A stretch of 64,000 nucleotides of DNA, taken from Rhodospirillaceae bacterium (GTDB taxonomy: Bacteria; Pseudomonadota; Alphaproteobacteria; UBA8366). Both the position numbers and the translations under genes were made by a program. The notes below the pieces were generated by a model. That model was not told where the DNA came from. It made no database searches and was given only the letters and a program-made list of their open reading frames with translations. Where the stretch lies: NCBI GenBank assembly GCA_002722095.1, contig PBKG01000016.1:124001-188000 (forward strand), given 5' to 3'. Below, piece after piece: positions 16,854-25,915 of this stretch (positions are counted from its first letter, which is position 1; every line of letters begins with the position of its first letter).

Positions 16854-18305
16854 ATGGCGAATTCACAATTCGAACTGGTTTTTCGAAACGCGACAATCAT
16901 CGACGGCACCGGTGACGCGCCCTATCGCGCTGATTTGGCGGTAACCGGCGATCGGATTGCCGAAATAGGTCAAATTGCGCCGGAGTCCGATTGCGAAACC
17001 ATCGATGCAGAGGGCAAGGCGCTCGCCCCCGGCTTCATCGACGTCCATACCCACGACGACCATGCGCTGCTGACCTGGCCGGACATGACCTATAAAACGA
17101 GCCAAGGGGTGACCAGCGTGGTTACCGGCAATTGCGGTATCAGCTTGGCACCGCTGCGCTGGGACGAACGGCCCTTGCCGCCACCGCTCGATCTTTTGGG
17201 GGAAGGCTATCGCTTTCCGAGGATGGCAAAGTTCTTTCAGGCCTTGGACGACAACCCTCCAGCCTTGAATGCCGCTCTCCTCTGCGGACATACCACTTTA
17301 CGCGCCGGCGCCATGGATAGTCTCGATAGGCCCGCCACAAACGCGGAAATCGACGAAATGAAAGAAAACCTCGCCGAAGCGCTGGACGCCGGGGCCGCCG
17401 GCCTTTCGACCGGACTTGCCTACCTCCCCGCGATGCCTGCGCCAACCTCCGAGGTTGTCGCGTTAGCAGAACTTTTGGGGCCTGCCGGCGCGCTCTACAC
17501 CACCCATCTCAGGAACGAAGAAGAGCATATCGAAGAGGCACTTGAGGAGGCCTTCACGATCGGACGTGCCGCAGGCGTACCGGTGGTGCTTTCTCATCAT
17601 AAGGTGGCGGGCAAAGCACAGTTCGGTCGAACCGCCGAGACGCTCAAGATCATTGAAAAGAATAAGACCGAGCAGACCATCCATTTGGATGTCTACCCTT
17701 ATCACGCGTCATCCACGGTAATCCGGCCGGACCGCCTGAAACATTCCCAGAAGACCCTGGTCACCTGGTCGAAACCACACCCGGAGCTGGCCGGGTGCGA
17801 AATCGGCGAGTTAGCCCTTGAATGGGACGTGACCGTGGAAGAAGCCGCGGAAAGGCTGATGCCCGGTGGTGCAATTTACTTCGCCATGGATGAGGCCGAC
17901 GTGCGCCGGGTGATACAATATCCACCGGCCATGATCGCCTCCGACGGTCTCCCTCATGACGAAAAGCCCCATCCCCGTCTTTGGGGCACATTCCCTCGCG
18001 TACTCGGCCACTACAGCCGCGAGCTGGGTCTGCTACCACTGGAATTGGCAGTTCATAAGATGACCGGTTTGCCGGCAGCAAACTTCGGCTTGGATGAACG
18101 CGGTGTGCTGGCGGCAGGAAACTTTGCCGATCTGGTGCTGTTCGACCCGGAAACGGTGATCGACTGCGCCAATTTCGAGGCACCCACCCAAGCCGCGGAC
18201 GGCATCGAACAGGTCTTCGTCAACGGGACTTGTATCTATGCCGATGGCGAATCCACGGGCGCTCGCCCGGGCCGGGCGCTGCGGCGCAACTCCGGCACGC
18301 GTTGA
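16854..18305 (+). CDS. N-acyl-D-amino-acid deacylase (D-aminoacylase family)
   Basis: Amidohydrolase-superfamily enzyme expected to hydrolyse N-acyl-D-amino acids or related amides, 483 residues. It has the metal motif HTHDDHAL near residues 65-72, then TSVVTGNCGISLAP, GAAGLSTGLAYLP, YTTHLRNEEEHI, VVLSHHKVAGK and IASDGLPHDEKPHPR, all typical of this family. It is followed at 57 bases by the tartrate dehydratase gene on the same strand. A second family member lies 4 kb downstream on the other strand. Substrates of such genomic copies vary widely, so the name is at family level. Confidence 0.88.
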   Translation: MANSQFELVFRNATIIDGTGDAPYRADLAVTGDRIAEIGQIAPESDCETIDAEGKALAPGFIDVHTHDDHALLTWPDMTYKTSQGVTSVVTGNCGISLAPLRWDERPLPPPLDLLGEGYRFPRMAKFFQALDDNPPALNAALLCGHTTLRAGAMDSLDRPATNAEIDEMKENLAEALDAGAAGLSTGLAYLPAMPAPTSEVVALAELLGPAGALYTTHLRNEEEHIEEALEEAFTIGRAAGVPVVLSHHKVAGKAQFGRTAETLKIIEKNKTEQTIHLDVYPYHASSTVIRPDRLKHSQKTLVTWSKPHPELAGCEIGELALEWDVTVEEAAERLMPGGAIYFAMDEADVRRVIQYPPAMIASDGLPHDEKPHPRLWGTFPRVLGHYSRELGLLPLELAVHKMTGLPAANFGLDERGVLAAGNFADLVLFDPETVIDCANFEAPTQAADGIEQVFVNGTCIYADGESTGARPGRALRRNSGTR

Positions 18306-18362
18306 CGGCCAGGGCCAGCCCACCCTACAAGGACATTCCGTTGCACTGCCTGGACCAAACCC

Positions 18363-19529
18363 ATGCGCATTCTCGAAATCCGCGAAAGTACCGAAAAAAT
18401 CCAATCTACGATGCGAAACGCGGTCATCGATTTCTCGAAAATGACCACCAGCGCGGTGGCCCTCATTACGGATCAAAAAGTCGACGGTAAACCCGTCGTT
18501 GGATATGGCTGCGGGTCCAACGGCCGATATGCCCAAGGTGGAATCCTGCGTGAGCGCTTAATCCCGCGGATTCTGGAAGCCGACCCCGATAGCTTGCTGG
18601 ACGAAAACGGTCATTTCGATCCCTTCAAAATACAAGCGGCCATGATGAAAAACGAAAAGCCCGGTGGCCACGGGGACCGTGCGGTAGCTGCGGCGGTGAT
18701 CGACATGGCGGTGTGGGATGCACTCGCGAAAATCGAGGAAAAGCCGCTCTGGCGCCTCTTGTCAGAACGTTACAACGATGGGAACTTTGACGACGAAGTG
18801 CTCGTCTATCCCGGTGGCGGCTACTATTACGATGGCAAGGAGATCGAAGGCTTGCAGTCGGAAATGCGCCAATATCAGGAATTGGGCTACCGCATTTTAA
18901 AAATGAAGATTGGCGGCGCCGACCTCGATACGGACTTACAGCGCATCGATGCGGTGCTGGAATTGGTCGGCAGCGGTGAAAACTTGGCTGTCGATGCGAA
19001 CGGCAAGTTCGACCTCGATCAAGCGATTACCTTCGGCAAGGCGATCGAACCTCTCGATCTCTTTTGGTACGAGGAGCCGGGCGATCCCCTCGATTTCGCA
19101 CTTCATAAAACATTGGCCGAACAGTATCGCGGCCCCATCGCAACCGCAGAAAACCTGTTTTCGAGCCAAGATGTGGTCAATTTCGCGCTTTATGGCGGCT
19201 TACGGCCGGAAAAGGACTGGATCCAAATGGACCCAGCACTGGGCTACGGTTTAAGCGAATATCTCAAGACAATGGAAGCGATTGAACCGCTTGGCTGGAG
19301 CAGGCGCCAGCAAATCCCCCATGGTGGCCACCAATTGGGTTTGAATATGGCCGCCGGACTGCAATTAGGCGGAACAGAATCTTATCCACTTGTATTTCAG
19401 CCTTTCGGCGGCTTCGCCGACAACGCCGAAATCCAAGATGGTTTGACCACGCCACCGGACGTACCCGGGATCGGGATCGAACTTAAGTCGGAAATGTACA
19501 ATATTTTAAGTAGTTTAGTTGAAGGGTAG
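18363..19529 (+). CDS. tarD: D(-)-tartrate dehydratase (enolase superfamily)
   Basis: Mandelate-racemase-like enzyme that dehydrates D-tartrate to oxaloacetate. The 388-residue sequence closely follows the characterised Bradyrhizobium enzyme: RNA-IDFTKMTTS-like start, GYG-SNGRY-QGG, NEKPGGHG, GGGYYYDGK and SYPLVFQPFGG. The catalytic and Mg2+ ligands fall at a constant offset of two: Lys182, Asp211, Glu237, Glu263 and His320, the last in IPHGGHQ. This agreement makes the assignment strong for an enzyme superfamily that is otherwise hard to read. It is in line with two dehydrogenases downstream. Confidence 0.88.
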   Translation: MRILEIRESTEKIQSTMRNAVIDFSKMTTSAVALITDQKVDGKPVVGYGCGSNGRYAQGGILRERLIPRILEADPDSLLDENGHFDPFKIQAAMMKNEKPGGHGDRAVAAAVIDMAVWDALAKIEEKPLWRLLSERYNDGNFDDEVLVYPGGGYYYDGKEIEGLQSEMRQYQELGYRILKMKIGGADLDTDLQRIDAVLELVGSGENLAVDANGKFDLDQAITFGKAIEPLDLFWYEEPGDPLDFALHKTLAEQYRGPIATAENLFSSQDVVNFALYGGLRPEKDWIQMDPALGYGLSEYLKTMEAIEPLGWSRRQQIPHGGHQLGLNMAAGLQLGGTESYPLVFQPFGGFADNAEIQDGLTTPPDVPGIGIELKSEMYNILSSLVEG

Positions 19530-19538
19530 TGAATTCAA

Positions 19539-20471
19539 ATGGCCGAGATCGTGATCACCGAATTTGTCGACGACGCAACCGTCGAAAATCTGTCCCGAGA
19601 CTTCGACGTGCTGTTCGACCCGACATTGGCCGACCGGCAGGAGGAATTGCCGGGCCTGCTGGCGGATTGCCGTGCATTGATCGTACGGAATCGCACGCAG
19701 GTCACCTCTAAGATATTGGAATCCGGACCAAATATTAAGGTGATCGGCCGCCTGGGCGTCGGACTCGACAATATTGACGTGGATGCCTGCGGAGCGCGCA
19801 ATGTAGAGGTGTGCCCGGCACTCGGTGCCAATAGCGTATCGGTCGCCGAATACACCGTAGGCGCAATGCTCCTTCTGCTGAAACGAGGCATATTCGCCGT
19901 CAACGACAGGGTTATCGCCGGCGAATGGCCACGCACAGAACTGATGGGCCTCGAAGCTGCCGGACGCAGCTTCGGCCTTATCGGATTTGGCGCGATTTCG
20001 CGGGAAGTTGCCGTACGTGTACGTGCGCTGGGCATGCACGTACACAGTTACGATCCTTTCATTGCCGATGACGACCCAGTTTGGACGGATGTCGAGCCGG
20101 CAACTTTAGATCAAATACTTGAAAACAGTGATGTAATAAGCTGCCACGTGCCCCTGAACGATGACACCTACCATGTCATTGACAGCGCTGCAATCAGCCG
20201 AATGCGTACAGGTACGATTGTGATAAATGCATCGCGGGGTGGCGTTCTCGATGAGGCTGCGATTATCGACGGGTTGACGTCGGGCCAGCTCGGCGGTGCA
20301 GCTCTGGACGTGTTCGAACACGAACCGCTGGACGCAAATTCAGGTAAGGCATTTGCCGATGTGCCGAACCTCCTCATCACTCCCCATGTCGCCTGGGCAA
20401 CCGAGGAAGCGGACGTCAAAACCGGCGAGGTAACCGTCGCCAATGTGAGGCGCGTCTTGGCGAGCGATTGA
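19539..20471 (+). CDS. slcC: D-isomer-specific 2-hydroxyacid dehydrogenase, SlcC-like
   Basis: NAD-dependent dehydrogenase of 310 residues. The nucleotide-binding motif reads GLIGFGAIS, with the third Gly replaced by Ser. Catalytic Arg (NASRGGVLDE), Glu (FEHEP) and His (TPHVAWAT) are present. Overall pattern and partner gene resemble SlcC, the (S)-sulfolactate dehydrogenase that works with ComC in sulfolactate inversion. No sulfolyase (suyAB) gene lies in this window. It starts nine bases after tarD and overlaps the next gene by four bases, so a role with tartrate or malate-like hydroxyacids is also possible. Symbol is by resemblance only. Confidence 0.72.
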   Translation: MAEIVITEFVDDATVENLSRDFDVLFDPTLADRQEELPGLLADCRALIVRNRTQVTSKILESGPNIKVIGRLGVGLDNIDVDACGARNVEVCPALGANSVSVAEYTVGAMLLLLKRGIFAVNDRVIAGEWPRTELMGLEAAGRSFGLIGFGAISREVAVRVRALGMHVHSYDPFIADDDPVWTDVEPATLDQILENSDVISCHVPLNDDTYHVIDSAAISRMRTGTIVINASRGGVLDEAAIIDGLTSGQLGGAALDVFEHEPLDANSGKAFADVPNLLITPHVAWATEEADVKTGEVTVANVRRVLASD

Positions 20472-21490
20472 CCGTGCCGACACTGTCATTGGACGAAATT
20501 CGATCCCTCGTGACCAATGTACTCGTCGCACACGGCACCTCTACCGAAAATGCCGCGTTGGCAGCAGATGCTCTAGCTATGGCAGAAGCCGATGGCCAGA
20601 AGGGTCACGGGCTGGGTCGACTGACAAATTACGCCGCCCAGGCCCGGAGCGGCATGGTCGACGGTCAGGCATCGCCCGAAATGACCGAAACCGGATCTGC
20701 CGGCGTCCGGATTGATGTCCGAAGCGGCTTCGCCTATGCCGCTTTCAAGCTGGCTCAGAAAACTTTGATCCAAAAGACGCCCGAAACCGGTATCGCCGCC
20801 GCGGTTATCGCCAACTCGCATCACACCGGCGTCGTCGGCCATCTTGTGGAACCGTTGGCGGATGCCGGCCTAATCGGGCTCTATTTCGGCAATGGGCCCG
20901 ACGCTATCGCGCCCTGGGGCGGCAATCGAGGCCTGTTCGGCACCAACCCTATCGGTTTCGCCTGCCCACGCCGGTCGGCGCAGCCATTGGTCATCGACCT
21001 CTCCTTAAGCAAAGTCGCTCGCGGCACCATCAGCGTCGCCCAGCAGAACGGCGAGAAAATTCCCGAAGGCTGGGCTTTGGATGAGGGCGGAAACCCAACT
21101 ACTGACGCGGATGCGGCCATGGCCGGCACCATGCTGCCGCTGGGCGATGCCAAAGGAGCCCAGCTGGTGTTGATGGTTGAAATCCTAGCCGCCGCACTGT
21201 CTGCATCTAATTTCGGCTTCGAGGCCAATTCCTTTTACGCCAGCGATGGCGACCCGCCCCACACCGGACAATGCTTGATCGCCATCGACCCCGAAAACTT
21301 TTCCAGCGGCGCGTTCCTCGACCGGATGGAAACTCTTATCGACGCAATTCTCGATCAACCGGGCACACGGTTGCCCGGTGCGCGGCGCTACCAACTTCGA
21401 GCGAAAGCGGAGCGGGATGGCGTGGAAATTTCGGCCTCTCTATTTGCCGAACTGAAAGCCCTCGACGGCGCCAGCCTAACCGAACGCTGA
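20468..21490 (+). CDS. comC: Ldh-family NAD(P)-dependent oxidoreductase, ComC-like
   Basis: Member of the malate/L-lactate/L-sulfolactate dehydrogenase family, 340 residues, not related to Rossmann-type LDH. Typical blocks are ADALAMAEADGQKGHGLGRL, the catalytic His in NSHHTGVVGH, GLYFGNGPDAIAPWGG, FGTNPIGFACPRR and DLSLSKVARGTI. The start is TTG overlapping the stop of the previous gene by four bases. Together with the SlcC-like enzyme it could interconvert enantiomers of a 2-hydroxyacid through the keto acid. The exact substrate (sulfolactate, malate, tartrate-related) is not determined. Confidence 0.75.
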   Translation: MTVPTLSLDEIRSLVTNVLVAHGTSTENAALAADALAMAEADGQKGHGLGRLTNYAAQARSGMVDGQASPEMTETGSAGVRIDVRSGFAYAAFKLAQKTLIQKTPETGIAAAVIANSHHTGVVGHLVEPLADAGLIGLYFGNGPDAIAPWGGNRGLFGTNPIGFACPRRSAQPLVIDLSLSKVARGTISVAQQNGEKIPEGWALDEGGNPTTDADAAMAGTMLPLGDAKGAQLVLMVEILAAALSASNFGFEANSFYASDGDPPHTGQCLIAIDPENFSSGAFLDRMETLIDAILDQPGTRLPGARRYQLRAKAERDGVEISASLFAELKALDGASLTER

Positions 21491-21789
21491 GCGCAGACAA
21501 TTAACCGGGCAAGCCGAATAACCTACTAGATGCAGTGTTCGTTGGGCGTGTGAAACCGCTAGATATTGTGGCTCTATGGGCAGAAATAGAGCGAATGAGA
21601 GCCTTAACTCTTTTCCAGTTCAAGATAAATTTGATTATATGTCATGTAGTTGCGACTAAGTCGCTTTGAAATTCTTTTTATTCTAGAAAAGTCAACTGCA
21701 TACGAAGGCAAAAATGCCGCCTCGACAGATAGAAAAACTACATTTGAAGCGGACAAATCTGGCGAAAATTACGGCTTTTAGGCCTTTGG
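21491..21789. other. Intergenic region between convergent genes
   Basis: About 300 bases without a gene, AT-richer than the surroundings. A perfect small palindrome GCGAC-TAA-GTCGC at 21652-21664 followed by a T-rich stretch may be a weak terminator for the upstream operon; the stem is only five base pairs. Nothing else is recognisable. Confidence 0.45.
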
Positions 21790-22656
21790 TTATGCTTCAG
21801 CGATGATCGGATTGCGCAACAATCCGATACCCTCGACCTCGACTTCGCACACATCCCCAGGAGCCATGAAAATCGGCGGGTTACGCACGAACCCTACACC
21901 GGGCGGCGTACCGGATACGATCACATCGCCGGGTTCGAGGGTCATCACGTCGGTGATGCCTTCGATCAATTCCGGAACTTTAAACATCATGTCGGATGTA
22001 TTGCCGTCTTGTAGCGTCTCCCCGTTGAGCCGGGTCTGAATTTTGAGACCATCGCCACCGGCCGGCACCTCGTCCGCGGTGACCAGTTCGGGCCCAAAAC
22101 CGCCCGAGCCATCGAAGTTCTTTCCCGATGTCCAGGTCTGGCTTTTGAATTGATAATCGCGCACAGAGCCTTCGTTGAAGACCGAGTAGCCGGCCACCAG
22201 TTCGAGTGCTTGGGCGCGCGGCACGTTGCGACCGACGGCACCGATAACGACAACCATTTCCGCTTCATAGTCGAATTGCTCCGATGCTTTCGGTGCGATC
22301 AAAGGCTGCCCGTGACCGACGAGAGTCGTCGCCACACGCAGAAACAGGATCGGGTAATCGGGCTTTTCGAGCTCTGTTTCCGCCGCATGGTCTTCGTAAT
22401 TGAGGCCGACGCAAATGATCTTGCCCGGATTCCAGACTGGCGGATGATAGGTGATGTCCTCAAGCGGACGAACCGCATTGGCCGGCGGGTTTTCCGCGAG
22501 CGCGGTGAGCCGGTCCATCGCCGCCTCGCCAGCCCCCAGCAGGCCTGGCGTATCTGAGGGCAAATCGGGCGCAGCTTCGGAGAGATCGATCAGTTCCGAG
22601 CCTCGCTTAAGTCCAAGCGTGGGTGATCCATTCTTATCGAAAGCCAAAATCCGCAT
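21790..22656 (-). CDS. Fumarylacetoacetate hydrolase family protein
   Basis: FAH-fold hydrolase, isomerase or decarboxylase of 288 residues. After an N-terminal domain (MRILAFDKNGSPTLGLKRG) the catalytic domain shows ICVGLNYEDHAAET, the metal-binding Glu pair in FDYEAEMVVVIG, GYSVFNEGSVRDYQF, KNFDGSGGFGPELVT and VSGTPPGVG. It lies 21 bases after the D-aminoacylase gene, so the two are probably one operon. Family members act on ureidoglycolate-, acylpyruvate- or homoprotocatechuate-type substrates; which one applies here cannot be told. Confidence 0.88.
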   Translation of the reverse strand: MRILAFDKNGSPTLGLKRGSELIDLSEAAPDLPSDTPGLLGAGEAAMDRLTALAENPPANAVRPLEDITYHPPVWNPGKIICVGLNYEDHAAETELEKPDYPILFLRVATTLVGHGQPLIAPKASEQFDYEAEMVVVIGAVGRNVPRAQALELVAGYSVFNEGSVRDYQFKSQTWTSGKNFDGSGGFGPELVTADEVPAGGDGLKIQTRLNGETLQDGNTSDMMFKVPELIEGITDVMTLEPGDVIVSGTPPGVGFVRNPPIFMAPGDVCEVEVEGIGLLRNPIIAEA

Positions 22657-22677
22657 AGTTTCCTCTGATCCCGATTT

Positions 22678-24276
22678 TTATGTTGTTGCTTTGCGCTTCA
22701 GAACCTGACCGTTCAATTCGCCGGTCATTTTTCCTTCGGCCATCGCCGCAACCCCGCCGACCAACACCCAATCGATACCGAGCGGATGCTGGCGCGGGTT
22801 CTCGAACGAATTGTTCTCGCGAATGGTGTCGGGATCGAAAATGGTGATGTCCGCCTTATAGCCGACGCGTACGTACCCGATGTTCGGCAGTTTCAACGTA
22901 TCCGCTGTCAGGCCGGTCATTCGCCGTACGCCTTCTTCCAAGGACAACACTTGTTGTTCGCGTACGTAGGTGCCGAGAACCTTAGGGAAAGTGCTGTAAA
23001 GCCTGGGATGCGGCTTAGCGCCTGCGTCGATACCGTCGCTGCCGATCATGGTGTAGGGGGACGACAGGACGTGGATCAAATCCTCTTCGCAACTATTCAC
23101 GCCAAGCCGACCCACATCGCCTTTCTCCGCGAGCAACAAATCCAGCACGAAATCGAGGCAGGGCATGCCACGCCGTTTCGCCGCCTCGGCAACCGATAGG
23201 CCTTCCAGGTCGCGATTGCCGTCGCTTTGCACGCAGGCAATGAGAATGTTCTCGTAGCCCAGCACCTCGATGCGATTCTCCCAACCCTCGATACCCTCTT
23301 CCACATCCTTGGCGATCCGCGCCCGCGCTTCGCCGCTCTGGAGCCGCCCCAATACATCGTCCAACGTACCGGTTAACGCCCAAGGGGGCAGAATGGACAT
23401 CATCGTCGAGGCTCCGGTCGTATAGGGATAAGCATCGGAGAAGGTCGCTGTGCCTTCGGCCCGCGCCCTATCCAACAGCTTCATGGTCTCCTTGACCTTG
23501 CCCCAGTTGCGTTGGCCGATGGTCTTGTGATGCGAAACCAGCACCGGCAAGCGGCCTTTACGGCCGATATCCAAAGCCTCTTTCACGGAGTCCACCAAAC
23601 CGTCGACTTGATTGCGGAGATGAGTGACATAGAGCCCCCCACTGGCACCGGCTGTCTCCGCCAACGCCACCACTTCCTCTGTATTGGCAAACAGTCCCGG
23701 CGCATAGCAGAGGCCGGTCGATAGTCCGATCGCGCCCTGATCCATGGCATCTTTGACGTATCCCCGCATCAGATCGAGTTCCCGGTCGTCAGCCTGCCGG
23801 TCTTCATAGCCGAGCACCGCGTTTCGGACGAAACCATGGCCGATCAAACTCGCGACATTGACCCCGGTACCCTCATCTTCCAACGCGCCCCAATAACCGG
23901 CGAGGTCCGACCAATGCCAATCCACTTCCGGGTGCGCGAAAATCGGCTTGGCGTGTTCTTGGATGGTATCGCGTGTTTCCTTCACCATCGGGAACACCGA
24001 CCAACCGCAATTGCCGATCACTTCCGTCGTCACGCCCTGACACGCCTTGCATTCGGCAGTCGGATCCGCAAGCAAGGCAAGGTCCGAATGACAATGGGAA
24101 TCGATGAACCCGGGGGCGACGGTACGATCGGCGGCATCGATCCGCTTATCGGCGGTTTCCCCGGAAAGGTTGCCTATCTCGGCAATCCTTCCGTCCTTTA
24201 CCGCGACGTCCGTCCGACGGCCGGCTTCACCGGAACCGTCGACGACCGTACCTCCTTCGATAATCAGATCGAACAT
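22678..24276 (-). CDS. D-aminoacylase / N-acyl-D-amino-acid deacylase
   Basis: Amidohydrolase of about 532 residues. It has FIDSHCHSDLALL as metal motif, TTEVIGNCGWSVFP, GAIGLSTGLCYAPGL, YVTHLRNQVDG, VLVSHHKTIGQ, PYTTGAST and MIGSDGIDAGAKPHPR. The start at MFDLIIEGG was chosen because GGGGTGGAA precedes it and because it matches where the family begins; an earlier ATG adds eleven unlikely residues. It is longer than the 483-residue relative upstream. It is divergent from the isoaspartyl methyltransferase gene. Confidence 0.88.
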   Translation of the reverse strand: MFDLIIEGGTVVDGSGEAGRRTDVAVKDGRIAEIGNLSGETADKRIDAADRTVAPGFIDSHCHSDLALLADPTAECKACQGVTTEVIGNCGWSVFPMVKETRDTIQEHAKPIFAHPEVDWHWSDLAGYWGALEDEGTGVNVASLIGHGFVRNAVLGYEDRQADDRELDLMRGYVKDAMDQGAIGLSTGLCYAPGLFANTEEVVALAETAGASGGLYVTHLRNQVDGLVDSVKEALDIGRKGRLPVLVSHHKTIGQRNWGKVKETMKLLDRARAEGTATFSDAYPYTTGASTMMSILPPWALTGTLDDVLGRLQSGEARARIAKDVEEGIEGWENRIEVLGYENILIACVQSDGNRDLEGLSVAEAAKRRGMPCLDFVLDLLLAEKGDVGRLGVNSCEEDLIHVLSSPYTMIGSDGIDAGAKPHPRLYSTFPKVLGTYVREQQVLSLEEGVRRMTGLTADTLKLPNIGYVRVGYKADITIFDPDTIRENNSFENPRQHPLGIDWVLVGGVAAMAEGKMTGELNGQVLKRKATT

Positions 24277-24365
24277 TTCCACCCCATTGGCGCAACTACC
24301 GCCGTGCATTCGATGCGACCGGACGGTACCATGACGGTTCCGAACTCTAAAGCAGGCGACCGGTC

Positions 24366-25133
24366 ATGACCGGCAAATTTTTAGTTTTCTGTCGCTTATT
24401 TTCGGCCGTCACCTGTTTGATGGCCGCAACGTCGACCTTCGCTCAGGAGTTTGATCCCACAGAAGCCGATTTCAACCGCATGCGGTCACTAATGATCGAA
24501 GAACTCCGGCGGTACGCAGTGCTTGCGAGCGTCGAGACCGGGATCAAGGAGTTCGACGACGCGGTTTTAGAGGTGATGGGCGTCGTGCCGCGCCATGAAT
24601 TCGTGCCGAAACGCATCCGGCGCTACGCTTACCTCAACACGCCATTGCCCCTCGGACACGATCAAAACATCTCCCAGCCCTATATCATCGCGCTGATGAC
24701 GCATCTTGCTCGGGTGGAGAAAAGCGACGTCATCTTCGAAACAGGAACCGGTGCCGGCTATCACGGCGCGATCCTGTCTCGGCTCGGAAGTCGGGTCTTC
24801 AGCGTCGAGGTGGTCAAGCCGCTTGTCGCAGGTGCCAAGGCACGGCTCAAAGACCTCGGCTACGACAATATCGAGATCAAGCATGGAGACGGATATTACG
24901 GTTGGCGGGAGAAAGGCCCTTACGATGTCATGATCATCAAAGAAGCGATCCATCATATCCCGCCGCCATTACTAAACCAGCTCAAGCGCGGCGGGCGCAT
25001 GGTCGCGCCGGTGGGTCCGCTCGACGGCGCTCAAATGTTGAAACTGATCGAAAAAGATGCCGAGGGTAAAATCACCGAACGTGCGATCCTGCCCGTACAA
25101 TTTTCTCCGCTACAGGGGGGCGAGCGGATTTAA
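24366..25133 (+). CDS. pcm: Protein-L-isoaspartate O-methyltransferase, exported form
   Basis: Methyltransferase of 255 residues that repairs isoaspartyl residues. A signal peptide (residues 1 to about 27, ending TFAQ) is followed by the PIMT fold: VMGVVPRHEFVP, PLPLGHDQNISQPYIIALM, the SAM motif VIFETGTGAGYHGAIL, SVEVV and HGDGYYGW. The export signal is unusual because most PIMTs are cytoplasmic. In the usual motif LEIGTGSGYQ the second residue differs here. The stop overlaps that of the convergent enoyl-CoA hydratase gene by four bases. Confidence 0.87.
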   Translation: MTGKFLVFCRLFSAVTCLMAATSTFAQEFDPTEADFNRMRSLMIEELRRYAVLASVETGIKEFDDAVLEVMGVVPRHEFVPKRIRRYAYLNTPLPLGHDQNISQPYIIALMTHLARVEKSDVIFETGTGAGYHGAILSRLGSRVFSVEVVKPLVAGAKARLKDLGYDNIEIKHGDGYYGWREKGPYDVMIIKEAIHHIPPPLLNQLKRGGRMVAPVGPLDGAQMLKLIEKDAEGKITERAILPVQFSPLQGGERI

Positions 25134-25909
25134 CGTCCCTCGAACTCGGGCTTTTTCTTAGCGAGGAATGCCTCGATCCCAGCCTTGAAGTCTTCCGTCC
25201 CCATGGTGACATAGGTTTCGTCATGTTCGTCCTTGCCGATCGGTGTCGGGTCGGTCAGGCGCCGAATGAATTTTTTGTTTAGGCGCTGCGCAATCGGTGC
25301 ACCTTCGGCGATACGGGCTGCTGTGGCGTAGGCCTCGTCTTCGACGTCACCGTCGGCAACGATGCGGTTGATGAACCCAAGGTCCTTTGCCCGTTCCGCG
25401 CCGATCACTTCGCCCTCGAGCAATATCTCTCGCGCCGCCGCCGGGCCCACAACTTCCATCCCCCGCGCCAACTCACCGTAATGCATGCTGATGCCAAGCC
25501 TCTTGATGGGCACACCGAAGCGGCTGCTTTCCCCGCAAATTCGCAGATCGCAGCATGCGGCCACCTCCATGCCACCGCCAACGCAAACGCCTTCGATGAG
25601 CGCGACCGTGGGATGGATGCATTCGTATATCCCGTCCATGGCGTGATCGATGATACGGTGATACTCGGCGGCTTGTTCGGGATTCGACCGTTCCTCGGCG
25701 AACCGCGAAATATCGGCACCTGCAGCGAAGGCTTTCCCCCCTGCCCCACGCAAGACCACGCAACGCAACTCCGTGTCTTTCGACAGCTCAGCCATGACAT
25801 CGCCGAGCCCGTTCCACATCTCCTTGTCGAGCGCGTTCAGCTTGTCGGGGTTATTGAGCGTGACCGTGGCGATATATCCGTCCCGCTCGGTTAGGACTTT
25901 TTCGGTCAT
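25130..25909 (-). CDS. Enoyl-CoA hydratase/isomerase family protein
   Basis: Crotonase-fold protein of 259 residues. Oxyanion-hole motifs are GAGGKAFAAGADISRFAE and ALIEGVCVGGGMEVAACCDLRI. At the second catalytic position FGVPIKRLGISMHYGE has a Gly, so the classical second Glu is not obvious in that block and hydratase activity is not certain. It is six bases downstream of the aminotransferase gene and probably shares its transcript. CoA ester specificity unknown. Confidence 0.85.
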   Translation of the reverse strand: MTEKVLTERDGYIATVTLNNPDKLNALDKEMWNGLGDVMAELSKDTELRCVVLRGAGGKAFAAGADISRFAEERSNPEQAAEYHRIIDHAMDGIYECIHPTVALIEGVCVGGGMEVAACCDLRICGESSRFGVPIKRLGISMHYGELARGMEVVGPAAAREILLEGEVIGAERAKDLGFINRIVADGDVEDEAYATAARIAEGAPIAQRLNKKFIRRLTDPTPIGKDEHDETYVTMGTEDFKAGIEAFLAKKKPEFEGR

Positions 25910-25915
25910 TGCATC

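Noticed and set aside
16597..16896. 99-codon minus-strand frame in the AT-rich gap
   Set aside because: No ribosome binding site, no domain, and it overlaps the start of the D-aminoacylase gene; open by chance in AT-rich DNA.
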